A stretch of DNA of 37,133 nucleotides. Source: a bacterium. GTDB taxonomy: Bacteria; Patescibacteriota; Microgenomatia; JAADGY01. How positions within the stretch are numbered: the first letter of the stretch is position 1; every line of letters begins with the position of its first letter. The stretch spans positions 1-37,133 of the forward strand of contig JALVIH010000016.1 of assembly GCA_027028625.1 (NCBI GenBank), in the 5' to 3' direction. Below are positions 8,035 through 18,349 of the stretch, one piece after another. The notes beneath the pieces were generated by a model. That model saw only the letters and a program-made list of their open reading frames with translations. It was not told the origin of the DNA and ran no database searches. The translations under genes were made by a program, and so were the position numbers.

Positions 8035-10671
8035 ATGTTGTGTGACAAGTGTGGCCTAAGAGAAGCAACAACAAAAGTTACTATTATCAAAAACGGCAAG
8101 CGGCAAACTCTCCACCTTTGCCCTGTTTGCGCTGCAGAAATGAGAGGAGACTATAATTCGTTCGGTGGTTTTTCTCTTTTTGACGACTTCTTTAACGACC
8201 TATTTAATGATCAATTTTCCAATTTAGAACCAGGACTAGGGGGAGAACAACCTGCTCATCAAGTCCGGCGGATAGATATTACCGAGTACTTCTCCGAGTC
8301 AACTAAACGAGCTATTACCCAGGCAGTGGAAACAGCTCAAAAGTATGGTTCAAAGATGCTCAATACAGAACATCTTCTTTTAGCTCTTCTCAACGATGAG
8401 GTTGTTCAGGAAGTTCTTAAAGCCGCTAAAAGTGATCCAGATACTTTAAGGACGTTGGTTGAAGAGGAGTTAGAAAAAACTAAAAAAGAATCCCTAAGTG
8501 AAAAAGAAGTTCCTGAACCTTCACCTCGAACTAAACTTGTTTTTGAATTAGCCTTTCAGGAATCTCAAGAACTAGGTAAATCCTACGTCGGACCAGAACA
8601 TCTCCTTTTAGCCCTCATTCGGGAAGGAGAAGGTCTAGCCGCCCAAATACTTCGTCAAGCGGGACTAAATCACACCAAATTGCGAACGGCTATTCTCAAA
8701 AAGGTAGGAAAAGAGGGAAAAATTAAAACAACCTCTAACACCCCCACATTGGACAAATATTCTCGTGATTTAACTGCTGAAGCCAAGCAAGGAAAATTAG
8801 ATCCAGTCATCGGCCGAGAGGAAGAAATTGAAACAGTAATAGAGATCCTATCGCGACGGACTAAAAATAATCCTGTCTTAGTTGGAGAACCTGGAGTTGG
8901 AAAAACAGCCATTGTTGAAGGATTGGCACAACGAATAGTTCAAGGGGATGTCCCAGAAACTTTGCAAGACAAACGGGTAGTTGCTCTTGATGTGGGAAGT
9001 ATTGTGGCTGGAACCAAGTACCGGGGTGAATTTGAAGAAAGATTTAAGAAGATATTAGATGAAATAACTAAAAACTCAGATAAGTTAATTGTCTTTATCG
9101 ATGAGATTCACACATTAGTAGGAGCAGGAGGAGCTGAAGGAGCTGTCAATGCTTCAAATATGATTAAACCTGCATTAGCCCGTGGAGACCTCCATTTAAT
9201 TGGAGCTACAACTCTAGATGAATATCGAAAATATATAGAAAAAGATGCTGCTTTAGAACGCCGCTTTCAAATGGTCCTAGTAAAAGAACCAACAGTTGAA
9301 CAAACCATCGAGATTTTAAGAGGGCTTAAGGATAAATATGAAGCCCATCACCGGGTCAAGATAGATGACAAAGCATTAGTTGCTGCAGCCGAACTGTCCG
9401 ACCGCTACATACAATCTCGTTACTTACCTGACAAAGCTATTGATTTGATAGACCAAGCAGCAGCTATGGTTCGTTTACGCTTTACCACTAAACCACATGA
9501 GATAAGAGAGCTTGATAAAAAGCTTAGCCAACTAAAAAGAGAACAGGAATCAGCAACTTCAGCTAGAGATTACGGTCGAGCGGATGAACTGAAGCAAAAA
9601 ATTAAAAAACTAGAAGATGAAAAGAAAACATCCGAAGCCAAATGGCAGAAAGAAAAAGGAACTGACACTCCGGTGGTAACAGTAGAAGATATAGCTACAA
9701 TTGTTTCCAAGCTAACCGGCATCCCAGTTAAGGAATTAACTAAAGAAGAAAAAGAAAAACTTCTCAAATTAGAAGAAACTATGCATAAAAGAATTATTGG
9801 ACAGGATGAAGCGGTAAGAGCAGTAGCCGAAGCTATCCGTAGAGCTCGAGCCGGACTCAAGGATCCCAACCGGCCTATTGGTTCCTTTTTATTCTTAGGA
9901 CCAACTGGGGTAGGAAAAACAGAGTTGGCTAAAACCCTAGCCGAGGTTCTCTTCGGTTCTGAAGATCATATGATTCGTATTGATATGAGTGAGTTTATGG
10001 AAAAACATACCGTCTCTCGGCTTATTGGGGCTCCTCCAGGATATGTAGGTTACGAAGAAGGAGGAAAATTAACCGAGGCTGTAAGAAGACAACCTTATGC
10101 CGTTATTCTTCTGGACGAAATCGAAAAAGCCCATTCGGATGTTTTTAATATTCTTCTCCAAATTTTGGATGATGGCCGCTTAACTGATAGCAAAGGAAGG
10201 ACGGTGGATTTTAAAAACACAATAATCATAGCCACTTCCAACTTGGGATCTTCCTTAATTCAAGAATATGCGGATAAACCAGAGAAATTTGATGAGTTAA
10301 AGGATAAACTTATGGATTTACTAAAATCATACTTCCGGCCAGAATTCCTTAATAGAATTGATGAGATAATTGTCTTTCATGCTCTCACTCAGTCGCAGGT
10401 TCAAGAAATTGTTAAGCTCCTTTTAGAAAGAACTAAACGCCTTCTTCATAGCCAAGGCATAAAACTAGAAGTGAGTGAGAAAGCTATTCAGGCTTTGGCT
10501 AAAGAAGGATTTGACCCGACTTTTGGAGCTCGCCCCCTTAAACGAGTGATTCAAAAAGAAATAGAGAACGCTATCTCTGAAAAACTAATAAAGGGGGAGT
10601 TTAAAAAAGGAGATACCATTCTTGTTGACTACGACGAGAAAAAACAAAAATATCTCTTTCAGAAAAAATAA
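8035..10671 (+). CDS. clpC: Clp ATPase (ClpC type: two Clp_N repeats, two AAA+ domains, UVR-like motif) with N-terminal ClpE/McsA-like zinc finger
   Basis: [35 protein letters not shown] zinc finger; Clp_N repeats ([19 protein letters not shown]); Walker A GEPGVGKT and [23 protein letters not shown]. Confidence 0.95.
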   Translation: MLCDKCGLREATTKVTIIKNGKRQTLHLCPVCAAEMRGDYNSFGGFSLFDDFFNDLFNDQFSNLEPGLGGEQPAHQVRRIDITEYFSESTKRAITQAVETAQKYGSKMLNTEHLLLALLNDEVVQEVLKAAKSDPDTLRTLVEEELEKTKKESLSEKEVPEPSPRTKLVFELAFQESQELGKSYVGPEHLLLALIREGEGLAAQILRQAGLNHTKLRTAILKKVGKEGKIKTTSNTPTLDKYSRDLTAEAKQGKLDPVIGREEEIETVIEILSRRTKNNPVLVGEPGVGKTAIVEGLAQRIVQGDVPETLQDKRVVALDVGSIVAGTKYRGEFEERFKKILDEITKNSDKLIVFIDEIHTLVGAGGAEGAVNASNMIKPALARGDLHLIGATTLDEYRKYIEKDAALERRFQMVLVKEPTVEQTIEILRGLKDKYEAHHRVKIDDKALVAAAELSDRYIQSRYLPDKAIDLIDQAAAMVRLRFTTKPHEIRELDKKLSQLKREQESATSARDYGRADELKQKIKKLEDEKKTSEAKWQKEKGTDTPVVTVEDIATIVSKLTGIPVKELTKEEKEKLLKLEETMHKRIIGQDEAVRAVAEAIRRARAGLKDPNRPIGSFLFLGPTGVGKTELAKTLAEVLFGSEDHMIRIDMSEFMEKHTVSRLIGAPPGYVGYEEGGKLTEAVRRQPYAVILLDEIEKAHSDVFNILLQILDDGRLTDSKGRTVDFKNTIIIATSNLGSSLIQEYADKPEKFDELKDKLMDLLKSYFRPEFLNRIDEIIVFHALTQSQVQEIVKLLLERTKRLLHSQGIKLEVSEKAIQALAKEGFDPTFGARPLKRVIQKEIENAISEKLIKGEFKKGDTILVDYDEKKQKYLFQKK

Positions 10672-10685
10672 CTTCGCCTTTTAAT

Positions 10686-11879
10686 TTATTTGGCAGAAGA
10701 TTTTTTCTTCCGCCAAATAAATTTGTTATAGATAAAATAATTAGCGGGGACAGTAAAAAGAATAATCGCCAGAACTAAAATCAGCTGGCGGTACTCGTCC
10801 CCCAAAAGAGCTGTTCCGCAACCAATAATTAAGGAGGGAACTAAAATCCCGGTGGTAAACGAGGTTAAATTAAACTTAATGAACTGAACCAAAATATGTC
10901 GCCAGTGACTCAACTGGCGATCGGCGAAGGTCCAAAGGTTATTGAAAATAAAATTGGAGATTATTGACAGTTCAGCTGCTACCGAGTTAGCCAAAAAATT
11001 CCGCCACCCCACACTTAGCTGTGGCCAACTATTTTTAAAAACTGCTGAAAAAAAAGCCAAACCAAAAAAATTAACTAAAAATCCCAAAAAACCAACTAAA
11101 GCAAAGCGATAAAAACGGGGTGGGTTTTTAATAACATCAGAAACAAGATAAAGAAGAGTATTCACAATATACTCTGGTCCAAGTTTCGATTTTCCAAAAC
11201 GGCGATCAGTAAAAACAAGCGGTACCGAAACAACTTTATAGCCTCTTTGAAGGGCTTTATTCAAAAAAGCTATCTGCCAAGTATAGCCATTAAATCGTTT
11301 CTCCTTCATCTCATTTCTAATTGCTTTAAACACCTTACTTTTTATCGCTCGATAACCAGTAGTCCAATCTCTAACCCACCAATTAAAAAGGAATAAGGAA
11401 ACAATAAAATTCCCTAAAAAGGAAAGAAACTTCCGCTTTAATCCCCATTTATCTGGGATAGATCCGCCTTTTATATATCTATTACCGATAACTACATCTC
11501 CTTCTTTTACCTTTTCGAGAAGAAGAGGAATCAACTTAGGATCATGAGAAAGATCCGCATCCATCTGAATAAATACATCAACTTGAGGATCTTTATCCAA
11601 AAGATAACTCATTCCTCGGTAATAGGCCTTGCCTAACCCTTCTTTTTTCCCTTGAATTAGTTCTAAATCTGGATATTTTTTCATCATCTTCTTAACCACA
11701 TTGGCGGTTCCATCAGGAGAATAATCATCTATTACCAATACCTTTAATTGCCAGTCCTTTATTTGAGGAAACACTTTTTCAAAAAGAAATGGAATTAATT
11801 TACCTAAATTATCTTTTTCATTGTAAGTAGCCAGCAGAATAACAGCTCGAGGTTTTCTAGTCTCAGTAACCATTTTCAT
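10686..11879 (-). CDS. Dolichol-phosphate mannosyltransferase-like GT2 fused to GtrA-like membrane domain
   Basis: ILLATYNEKDNLGKLI, VIDDYSPDGTA, QMDADLSHDP, GNRYIKGG; C-terminal GtrA-like four-helix region (RFALVGFLGFLVNFFGLAFF...SNFIFNNLWTF). Confidence 0.9.
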   Translation of the reverse strand: MKMVTETRKPRAVILLATYNEKDNLGKLIPFLFEKVFPQIKDWQLKVLVIDDYSPDGTANVVKKMMKKYPDLELIQGKKEGLGKAYYRGMSYLLDKDPQVDVFIQMDADLSHDPKLIPLLLEKVKEGDVVIGNRYIKGGSIPDKWGLKRKFLSFLGNFIVSLFLFNWWVRDWTTGYRAIKSKVFKAIRNEMKEKRFNGYTWQIAFLNKALQRGYKVVSVPLVFTDRRFGKSKLGPEYIVNTLLYLVSDVIKNPPRFYRFALVGFLGFLVNFFGLAFFSAVFKNSWPQLSVGWRNFLANSVAAELSIISNFIFNNLWTFADRQLSHWRHILVQFIKFNLTSFTTGILVPSLIIGCGTALLGDEYRQLILVLAIILFTVPANYFIYNKFIWRKKKSSAK

Positions 11880-12832
11880 TTTTCAAAATACCTTAAAGTT
11901 CTTTTTAGTCCTTCAATCAACTCCACCGTTGGTTGATAATGTAATAATTTTCTTGCCTTAGTTAAAACCGGTCGGCGGCGTTTAGGATCATCCTTGTGGG
12001 GAAGAGGCAGGTAGCGACGTTCCAATTTCTGATTTAAAATTGTCTCTAAGGTTACAGCTAATTCATTAATAGAAATTTCTTCATCATTGCCTAAATTAAT
12101 AGTTTCCCCATCGAGGCCGTCTTGGAGCAACATCTTAATTAACCCCTTCACTAAATCATCAACATAACAAAAAGAACGAGTTTGTTTACCATCTCCATAA
12201 ATAGGCAAAGGTTTATTTCTAAGAACAGCTTGAATGAAATTAGTAATTACCCGCCCATCATTCAATCTCATCCGTGGACCATAGGTATTAAAAATACGGA
12301 CAATCCGGGTATCCAAATGATACTTTCGGTGGTACAAAGCAACATAGGTCTCCCCTAATCGCTTAGCTTCATCATAAACTGATCGGCTACCTTGGGGGTT
12401 TACATTCCCCCAGTAGCCTTCTGGTTGGGGATGAACGAGAGGGTCACCATATACCTCACTCGTTGAAGCAAAAAGGAAACGGCTAGAAAATTCTTTGGCT
12501 ATCTTAAGTAATCGATGAGTGCCCAGGGTATTTACTGAAATAATGGCTTCAGGAATTCTCTCAAAATCTACCGGCGAAGCAGGCGAGGCTAAATGAGCTA
12601 TAGCCTTAATTTTATAACTTTCCAATTGATCAAATTTTAAATCCTCAACTCGCCCTTCTATAAAAAGAAAACGAGGTGAGTTCATAAGATGCTTGATATT
12701 CACCAATTGACCAGTAATCAAATTATCAACTCCAATAACTAAGAAGTCTTTCTCAATTAAAGCATCTACCAGATGCGAGCCAATGAAACCAGCCGCCCCA
12801 GTAACTAAAATAGCACTTTTAGTTTCTCTCAT
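11876..12832 (-). CDS. NAD-dependent epimerase/dehydratase, UDP-glucuronate decarboxylase (UXS)-like
   Basis: LVTGAAGFIGSHL; SEVYGDPLVHPQPEGYWGNVNPQGSRSVYDEAKR; RIFNTYGPRM; YGDGKQTRSFCYVDDLV. Confidence 0.88.
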   Translation of the reverse strand: MRETKSAILVTGAAGFIGSHLVDALIEKDFLVIGVDNLITGQLVNIKHLMNSPRFLFIEGRVEDLKFDQLESYKIKAIAHLASPASPVDFERIPEAIISVNTLGTHRLLKIAKEFSSRFLFASTSEVYGDPLVHPQPEGYWGNVNPQGSRSVYDEAKRLGETYVALYHRKYHLDTRIVRIFNTYGPRMRLNDGRVITNFIQAVLRNKPLPIYGDGKQTRSFCYVDDLVKGLIKMLLQDGLDGETINLGNDEEISINELAVTLETILNQKLERRYLPLPHKDDPKRRRPVLTKARKLLHYQPTVELIEGLKRTLRYFEK

Positions 12833-13802
12833 TTAATTTAGCTTCTATAATCCTAACTAACATCTCTTTAAAGTCAAGACTAGGCTTCCATTTTAGCAGT
12901 TTTTTAGTCTCTCTAATATCTCCATAAAACTCCTCAGCCTCATTTGGTCTAACTAGTTGGGGGGCAATATGAATATATTTTTGCCAATCACCTAACTTTA
13001 AGTACTCAAACACTATATCTAGCACCTCAGTTAATTTATGAGCTTGACCAGTGGCAATAATTACATCCTTGGGGTTGTTTTGTTGGAGACTCAACCACAT
13101 AGCTCGGACAAAATCCGGGGCCCAACCCCAGTCACGAGCCACATTTAAGTTACCTAGCTCGATAAAGTCTCTCTCACCTTTCTTAATCTCAATTGCCTGG
13201 CTAATAATTTTAGGAATTACAAAGTGATTAGGTCTCCGAGGAGACTCGTGGTTAAAGAGAATGCCATTAACAGTATACAGCCGATAATAATTCCGATAAA
13301 ATCTGGTCCAGAAAAAAGCAGCTGCTTTACTTATTCCATAAGGTTCCTCAGGTTTTATTCGAGAGGACAAACCTAAAGGCATCTTTTGAGTTCTATCAAA
13401 AATATAAGCACTAGTAGCCTGGAAAAATTTAGTTGACAATTTATTTTCAACTAAAAAATTAAGGAGAAAAGAAACACTATCCTCATTAACTTTCTTAACC
13501 TTAAGAGCAGCACCAGCTGCGGTAGGAACAAAGGTGATAGCTGCCAAGTTGTAGATCTCATCATAGAAATCCTGTTTCAACACTTCTGTAAAGGTTTGCT
13601 CATCGGTTACATCCAAAGGTACAAAATCAACTTTTCCTTTTAAGGGGATTAAATATGAGGGCATCTTTGCTCGAGGATAATAAGTGGCCGTTACTTGATA
13701 ACCTTTTTCTACTAAAAGCTCAACTAAATATGATCCATCTTGGCCAAAACTTCCGGTAACTAAAGCCTTTTTCTTAAATTTCTTAGCTTCCGCAAAATCC
13801 AT
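12819..13802 (-). CDS. gmd: GDP-mannose 4,6-dehydratase-like SDR
   Basis: ALVTGSFGQDGSYLVELL; FNHESPRRPNHFV; LGNLNVARDWGWAPDFVRAMW. Confidence 0.82.
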   Translation of the reverse strand: MDFAEAKKFKKKALVTGSFGQDGSYLVELLVEKGYQVTATYYPRAKMPSYLIPLKGKVDFVPLDVTDEQTFTEVLKQDFYDEIYNLAAITFVPTAAGAALKVKKVNEDSVSFLLNFLVENKLSTKFFQATSAYIFDRTQKMPLGLSSRIKPEEPYGISKAAAFFWTRFYRNYYRLYTVNGILFNHESPRRPNHFVIPKIISQAIEIKKGERDFIELGNLNVARDWGWAPDFVRAMWLSLQQNNPKDVIIATGQAHKLTEVLDIVFEYLKLGDWQKYIHIAPQLVRPNEAEEFYGDIRETKKLLKWKPSLDFKEMLVRIIEAKLNERN

Positions 13803-13820
13803 ATCCTATTTTAACCCACT

Positions 13821-15110
13821 TTAACGACCAAGGCCGATGTAGTGGAAACCAGCTAGTTTAACTTTAGTCGGATTTAGAATATTCCGACCATCAAAAATGT
13901 ATCTAACCTTAGAAATACGTTTTAACTCTTCCAGGTCTAACTCTTTGAACTCATTCCACTCAGTAGCAATAACTAAAACCTCCGTTTGTTTAGCCACTTC
14001 CTGCCAGCTCGAAGCGTAATTAATATTTAACTCAGGAAAAAATTTCCTTACATTAGCTATGGCCAAGGGGTCATAAGCATATACTTCTGCTTCCTCTTTT
14101 AAGAGTTTTCTAATTAAAACCAAGGCTCTGGATTGGCGGATGTCATCAGTATTCCCCTTAAAGGCTAAACCCAAAACCCCTACCTTCTTATTCTGAAGAT
14201 GACCTAAGTGTTTCTTAATCTTGTCTATAAAATAATCAACTTGGGTAGTATTAGTTTTGTGGGCTCCAGCAATAACCGCCAGCTCCACTTTCTTTTTCTT
14301 AGCAAAGGCTAAGATTGCCTTTACATCCTTTGGAAAACAACTCCCTCCATATCCTATCCCAGGATGGAGAAAAGCCTTTCCAATCCGTTTATCCTCACCT
14401 ACTCCTTCCATAACCTGCATAACATCAGCTCCATAAGCATCACACAAGCGAGCTATTTCGTTAGCATAGGAGATTTTACTAGCTAAAAAGGAGTTAGCTG
14501 CATACTTAATAAGCTGGGCTGAAACTACATCAGTGAGAATACGCTTTCCATTGATAGGACGATGAAGATCCAGCAAAACATCTTGGGCATATCTCTCATC
14601 TGTTCCTATTACCACTCGGTCAGGATGAAGAGTATCTTCCAAAGCACTTCCTTCCCTTAAAAATTCGGGTACACTGGCTAAGTAATACTTAACTTTAGTC
14701 AACTTATCTATAATTTTCTTAACCTCCAGATGCGTTCCAGGAGGAACGGTACTCTTAATAACTACCACCGCTTTATCGGTCAAAAAGGGGGCTAGAGATT
14801 CTGCTGCTGCAAAGACATAACTTAAATCAGCCTCACCTTTTTCGTTAGAAGGCGTACCAACACAAATAAAAATTACCTCAGCTGAAGGAATTGCTTGTGA
14901 ATAATCAGTAGTAAAAACCAACCGCCCTGCCTTCTGGTTCCTTATAAGTAGATCAGAAAGGCCAGGTTCATAGAACGGTGTTTGACCTTTTTGTAAAGTC
15001 TTAATTTTTTTCTCATCAATATCTACCCCAATTACCTGATTACCAAAATCAGCTAGAATAGCCGCCGTTACTAAACCAACATAGCCAGTACCAATAACTG
15101 CAACTTTCAT
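13821..15110 (-). CDS. ugd: UDP-glucose 6-dehydrogenase
   Basis: MKVAVIGTGYVGLVTAAILADFG; VPEFLREGSA; GIGYGGSCFPKD (catalytic Cys); LAFKGNTDDIRQSRAL. Confidence 0.96.
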   Translation of the reverse strand: MKVAVIGTGYVGLVTAAILADFGNQVIGVDIDEKKIKTLQKGQTPFYEPGLSDLLIRNQKAGRLVFTTDYSQAIPSAEVIFICVGTPSNEKGEADLSYVFAAAESLAPFLTDKAVVVIKSTVPPGTHLEVKKIIDKLTKVKYYLASVPEFLREGSALEDTLHPDRVVIGTDERYAQDVLLDLHRPINGKRILTDVVSAQLIKYAANSFLASKISYANEIARLCDAYGADVMQVMEGVGEDKRIGKAFLHPGIGYGGSCFPKDVKAILAFAKKKKVELAVIAGAHKTNTTQVDYFIDKIKKHLGHLQNKKVGVLGLAFKGNTDDIRQSRALVLIRKLLKEEAEVYAYDPLAIANVRKFFPELNINYASSWQEVAKQTEVLVIATEWNEFKELDLEELKRISKVRYIFDGRNILNPTKVKLAGFHYIGLGR

Positions 15111-15111
15111 C

Positions 15112-15888
15112 TTAACTTAAAAAATCAATATCACTTTCAACTGGAGGTTTATGAAAGGCCAAAAAGGCACTTCCACCTCGTAAAAAAACCTCCATAAAGG
15201 GATTATCAAAACCTGATGAACCAGGAGCAAAAGCTAATTCACCGTCCTGCACCGAGAAGCTACCATCTGTGAAGATAGCCGTTAATACAACATTATTAAC
15301 TTGGACCTTTATCTTTTGACCCAAGCTGTACTTACCTTTGATCTGATTAAACCTAATAGTGGTTTTTAAGTTACCATAACCATCAATGTGAACCACTTTA
15401 TTTCGAGGTAACTCAGGAATATTTTCTATCTCTACTCTTCGACCAATAACCTCCCTATCTCCCTCAATAATCTTAACTACAGCTTGTGGAAAAAAATCTC
15501 TCGATCTGAACTGGGAACCACGATTAGCTACGTTAACAAAATTAAAACTACTAAGGTAAGGTTTAACAAAAGAAAAGGCATAACCAGCATTAACTGCTAC
15601 TACTCGAACTCCATTCTTCAGCTGACCATACATTAGCTTTTCACCCTCATTGTTAGCTCTCTTTTCCTTTTTATCTTTTCGAGGAGCTGTATTGGCATAA
15701 ATTAACATCCTTTCCGGATGCTTATTTAAGGCATACTGGTAAATCCAAAAACCCGTATTGAGAGTGGAAAAGGCAGGCACCGATGTCGGATAAATATCTA
15801 AATCAGCTCGTAGGCTTTTCAGTCTCTGAATAACCTCTCCAAAAGCAGGATCTCCATTTCCATAATCAGCAATTAAATGAATGAACAT
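15112..15888 (-). CDS. SAM hydroxide adenosyltransferase (DUF62; fluorinase/chlorinase superfamily)
   Basis: ADYGNGDPAFGEVIQRL; VHIDGYGNLKTTI (DxxGN motif); two-domain length of 258 aa. Confidence 0.75.
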   Translation of the reverse strand: MFIHLIADYGNGDPAFGEVIQRLKSLRADLDIYPTSVPAFSTLNTGFWIYQYALNKHPERMLIYANTAPRKDKKEKRANNEGEKLMYGQLKNGVRVVAVNAGYAFSFVKPYLSSFNFVNVANRGSQFRSRDFFPQAVVKIIEGDREVIGRRVEIENIPELPRNKVVHIDGYGNLKTTIRFNQIKGKYSLGQKIKVQVNNVVLTAIFTDGSFSVQDGELAFAPGSSGFDNPFMEVFLRGGSAFLAFHKPPVESDIDFLS

Positions 15889-15918
15889 ACTTTATTATTT
15901 TACACTAGAAGCAAAATG

Positions 15919-15989
15919 AGGCCTGGGCGGGATTTGCACCCGCGTAAACGGTTTTGCAGACCGCTACCTAGCTCCTCGGTCACCAGGCC
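15919..15989 (-). tRNA. tRNA-Cys (anticodon GCA)
   Basis: Reverse complement folds by hand: GGCCTGG TG ACC GAGGAGCTA GGT A GCGGT CTGCAAA ACCGT TTAC GCGGG TGCAAAT CCCGC CCAGGCC T. All stems pair apart from one G-U; U73 discriminator; no encoded CCA. Confidence 0.96.
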
Positions 15990-16008
15990 TTTCTCTAATT
16001 ATAACCTA

Positions 16009-16998
16009 CTAATCAGAGTAGCCTTGGGGATGGGTCGAGTGCCACTTCCAAGCGGAGGATAAAACCGACTCAATGTCTGAGTGAGCCGCTTTCCAATTTA
16101 ACTCTTTGGCTATCTTATCTACCCCGGCAATCAACACATCCGGATCACCCGGTCGGCGAGGACCAAAAACATACTTAACTGGTTTCTTTATTACTTTCTC
16201 TAAAGACTTAACTATCTCTAAATTAGAATATCCCTGCCCAGTTCCGCAGTTGTAAATCTTATTTTTCTGTCCTTCAAACAAAGCTTCTAAAGCTCGCTGG
16301 TGGACAGAGGCTAGATCTAAAACACTGATATAATCCCTAATACAAGTGCCATCAGCAGTTCGATAATCATTTCCAAAAATAGTAAAAGGCTTATCTTCCA
16401 GAACACTTTTAATTAATAAAGGAATTATATGTGTCTCCGGTCGATGGTCTTCGCCAAAAGAGCCATCAAGTTCAGCCCCACAAGCATTAAAGTAACGCAG
16501 AGCAATATAGTTTAAACCATAAGCTTGTGAATACCATTTAAGAATTTTTTCAACCATCAACTTTGACTCACCATAGGGATTAATCGGTTGGGTTGGGTTC
16601 TTCTCAGGAATTGGATTAACTTGAGAAATACCATAAACAGCCGCCGATGAAGAGAAAACAATATTTTTTACACCAGCTGAGACCATAGCATTCAAAAGAT
16701 TCAAGCTCCCCCCGACATTGTTAAGGAAATACTTAGCCGGATTAGCAACTGACTCTCCGGCTTGAATGTAAGCGGCAAAATGAATGACGGCTTGAGGTTT
16801 AAAATCCTTAATTACTGTCTCTAACTGGTTGTAGTTAGACAAATCTAACTCAGTCAGAGGAACATCGGGGATAGCCTGGCGATGACCATAAATTAGATTG
16901 TCAACAACCAAGATCTCATATTTATCCTGGAGACGGCGAACCGTAAAACTACCTACATACCCACTACCACCGGTGATAAGCAATTTAGGTTTAGTCAT
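16009..16998 (-). CDS. galE: UDP-glucose 4-epimerase
   Basis: LLITGGSGYVGSFTVRRL; VFSSSAAVYG; NPYGESKLMVE; RYFNACGAELDGSFGEDHRPETHIIPL; GTCIRDYISVLDLA. SD AAGGAGGAG. Confidence 0.95.
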   Translation of the reverse strand: MTKPKLLITGGSGYVGSFTVRRLQDKYEILVVDNLIYGHRQAIPDVPLTELDLSNYNQLETVIKDFKPQAVIHFAAYIQAGESVANPAKYFLNNVGGSLNLLNAMVSAGVKNIVFSSSAAVYGISQVNPIPEKNPTQPINPYGESKLMVEKILKWYSQAYGLNYIALRYFNACGAELDGSFGEDHRPETHIIPLLIKSVLEDKPFTIFGNDYRTADGTCIRDYISVLDLASVHQRALEALFEGQKNKIYNCGTGQGYSNLEIVKSLEKVIKKPVKYVFGPRRPGDPDVLIAGVDKIAKELNWKAAHSDIESVLSSAWKWHSTHPQGYSD

Positions 16999-17375
16999 TT
17001 CTCCTCCTTAGAAACTAACTTTAATAGCATTAGAACTATGATAACACCACCTACATCTGCCAAAATATCAGCCAAAGAGGATTGACGGGTAGGAACAAAA
17101 TGTTGATGCCATTCATCTGAACAGGAGTAGAGAAAACTAAAAACAAAAGTGCTTGGAAAGAGTCTTTCTAGGGGAAGATAAAAGGAAAAGAGGTGAAAAG
17201 TAAGCAAAGCTAAAATGCCATATTCTGCCCCATGAGCCACAATATGAGCGAGGTTATCAATCTCTTCTTGAGAAGAAACTACAAAGGCAGGCCTAGACGA
17301 CAAATAAAAGATTAACCCTAACCAAAAAAAGAAGAAAAACCAAGCAACTAGTCGAGAATGAAGCAATTTTCTCAT
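16995..17375 (-). CDS. VanZ-like family membrane protein
   Basis: 126 aa with 3-4 TM segments; HIVAHGAEYGIL and SDEWHQHFVPTRQSSLADILADVGG are characteristic of VanZ-like proteins. Confidence 0.88.
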   Translation of the reverse strand: MRKLLHSRLVAWFFFFFWLGLIFYLSSRPAFVVSSQEEIDNLAHIVAHGAEYGILALLTFHLFSFYLPLERLFPSTFVFSFLYSCSDEWHQHFVPTRQSSLADILADVGGVIIVLMLLKLVSKEEK

Positions 17376-18349
17376 TGTAATGGCTGCCAGCTAAAATTAC
17401 TATTTACCCAATTTTTAAGTTTTATAGTTTCTCCAAAACGATCTTTGCTGCCTAAAAGAATAATCACATACCAATGATTAGAGGGTGATTTAATTAAGGA
17501 AATCAAACACTCGCCAGCTCGAGGTGTCCACCCTGTCTTTAACCCCAATACGCCCGGTTGTTGACCTAAAAGGTCATTAGTTGTTGTTAAAGTAATCAGT
17601 CGGCCAGTGTTAACCGAAACAATCTCCATCATTGGTGCTTGGGCAAAAGCCGAGATCAAAGGATCCTCCAAAACTTTATCAACTAACAAAGAGAGATCAA
17701 AAGCAGTACTATAATGATGAGGGTCGTCATAACCAACAGGGTTAGTAAAATGGCTATTTTCCATATGAAGAAGTTTTGCTTGATGATTCATTTCTTTCAC
17801 AAAAGCTTTCACACCACCAGGATAGGCAGCCGCTATGTTTTCAGCCGCATCATTAGCTGAATGAATTATCATTCCAGCCACCAAACTTTCCAAACTATAC
17901 TTTTCTCCTTTTTTTAAACCAATAACCTGACCATCCACATCTTTACTATCTATAGTGACAGTAATAATCTTTTTGGGGGGGAAAACTTTCAGCGCCACCC
18001 AAGCCGTCATCAACTTAGTTAAAGAAGCAATGGCTAATTTTTTATCTTCATTCTTTTGGGCCATTACTACCTTAGTAGTTAAATCCTTAACTAAAAAGGC
18101 TCGGCCATCTATATATGGGGTATCAGATCTTAAAAGGTGAACCGGGTAAGGAGGCAGATTATCTAGTTTAAGTGAAAACATTTTCACGCTAGGCTTGTGA
18201 AAACTCAGTTGTTGAGAAAGAACATTGAGACTAGGCAAGAAAGGAAGTGGAGGTAGAAGAAAAAGAGTACTTATTACCAAAAGGATAACCTTTATTTTCA
18301 AAGATAAGGGAAAAACTTTTCTTCTTTTAGTCATCTTTTTTCTGAACAA
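17372..18349 (-). CDS. D-alanyl-D-alanine carboxypeptidase (penicillin-binding protein, S11 family)
   Basis: SxxK ASLTKLMTAW; SxN HSANDAAENIA; KTG GLKTGWTPRAGECLI. Confidence 0.93.
   Translation of the reverse strand: MFRKKMTKRRKVFPLSLKIKVILLVISTLFLLPPLPFLPSLNVLSQQLSFHKPSVKMFSLKLDNLPPYPVHLLRSDTPYIDGRAFLVKDLTTKVVMAQKNEDKKLAIASLTKLMTAWVALKVFPPKKIITVTIDSKDVDGQVIGLKKGEKYSLESLVAGMIIHSANDAAENIAAAYPGGVKAFVKEMNHQAKLLHMENSHFTNPVGYDDPHHYSTAFDLSLLVDKVLEDPLISAFAQAPMMEIVSVNTGRLITLTTTNDLLGQQPGVLGLKTGWTPRAGECLISLIKSPSNHWYVIILLGSKDRFGETIKLKNWVNSNFSWQPLQ

Noticed and set aside
8670-9869. Minus-strand ORFs inside clpC (8670-8912 and 9570-9869)
   Set aside because: Antisense shadows of a strongly conserved gene.
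15877-16062. ORF of 61 aa on the plus strand
   Set aside because: Antisense across tRNA-Cys and the ends of flanking genes; no protein features.
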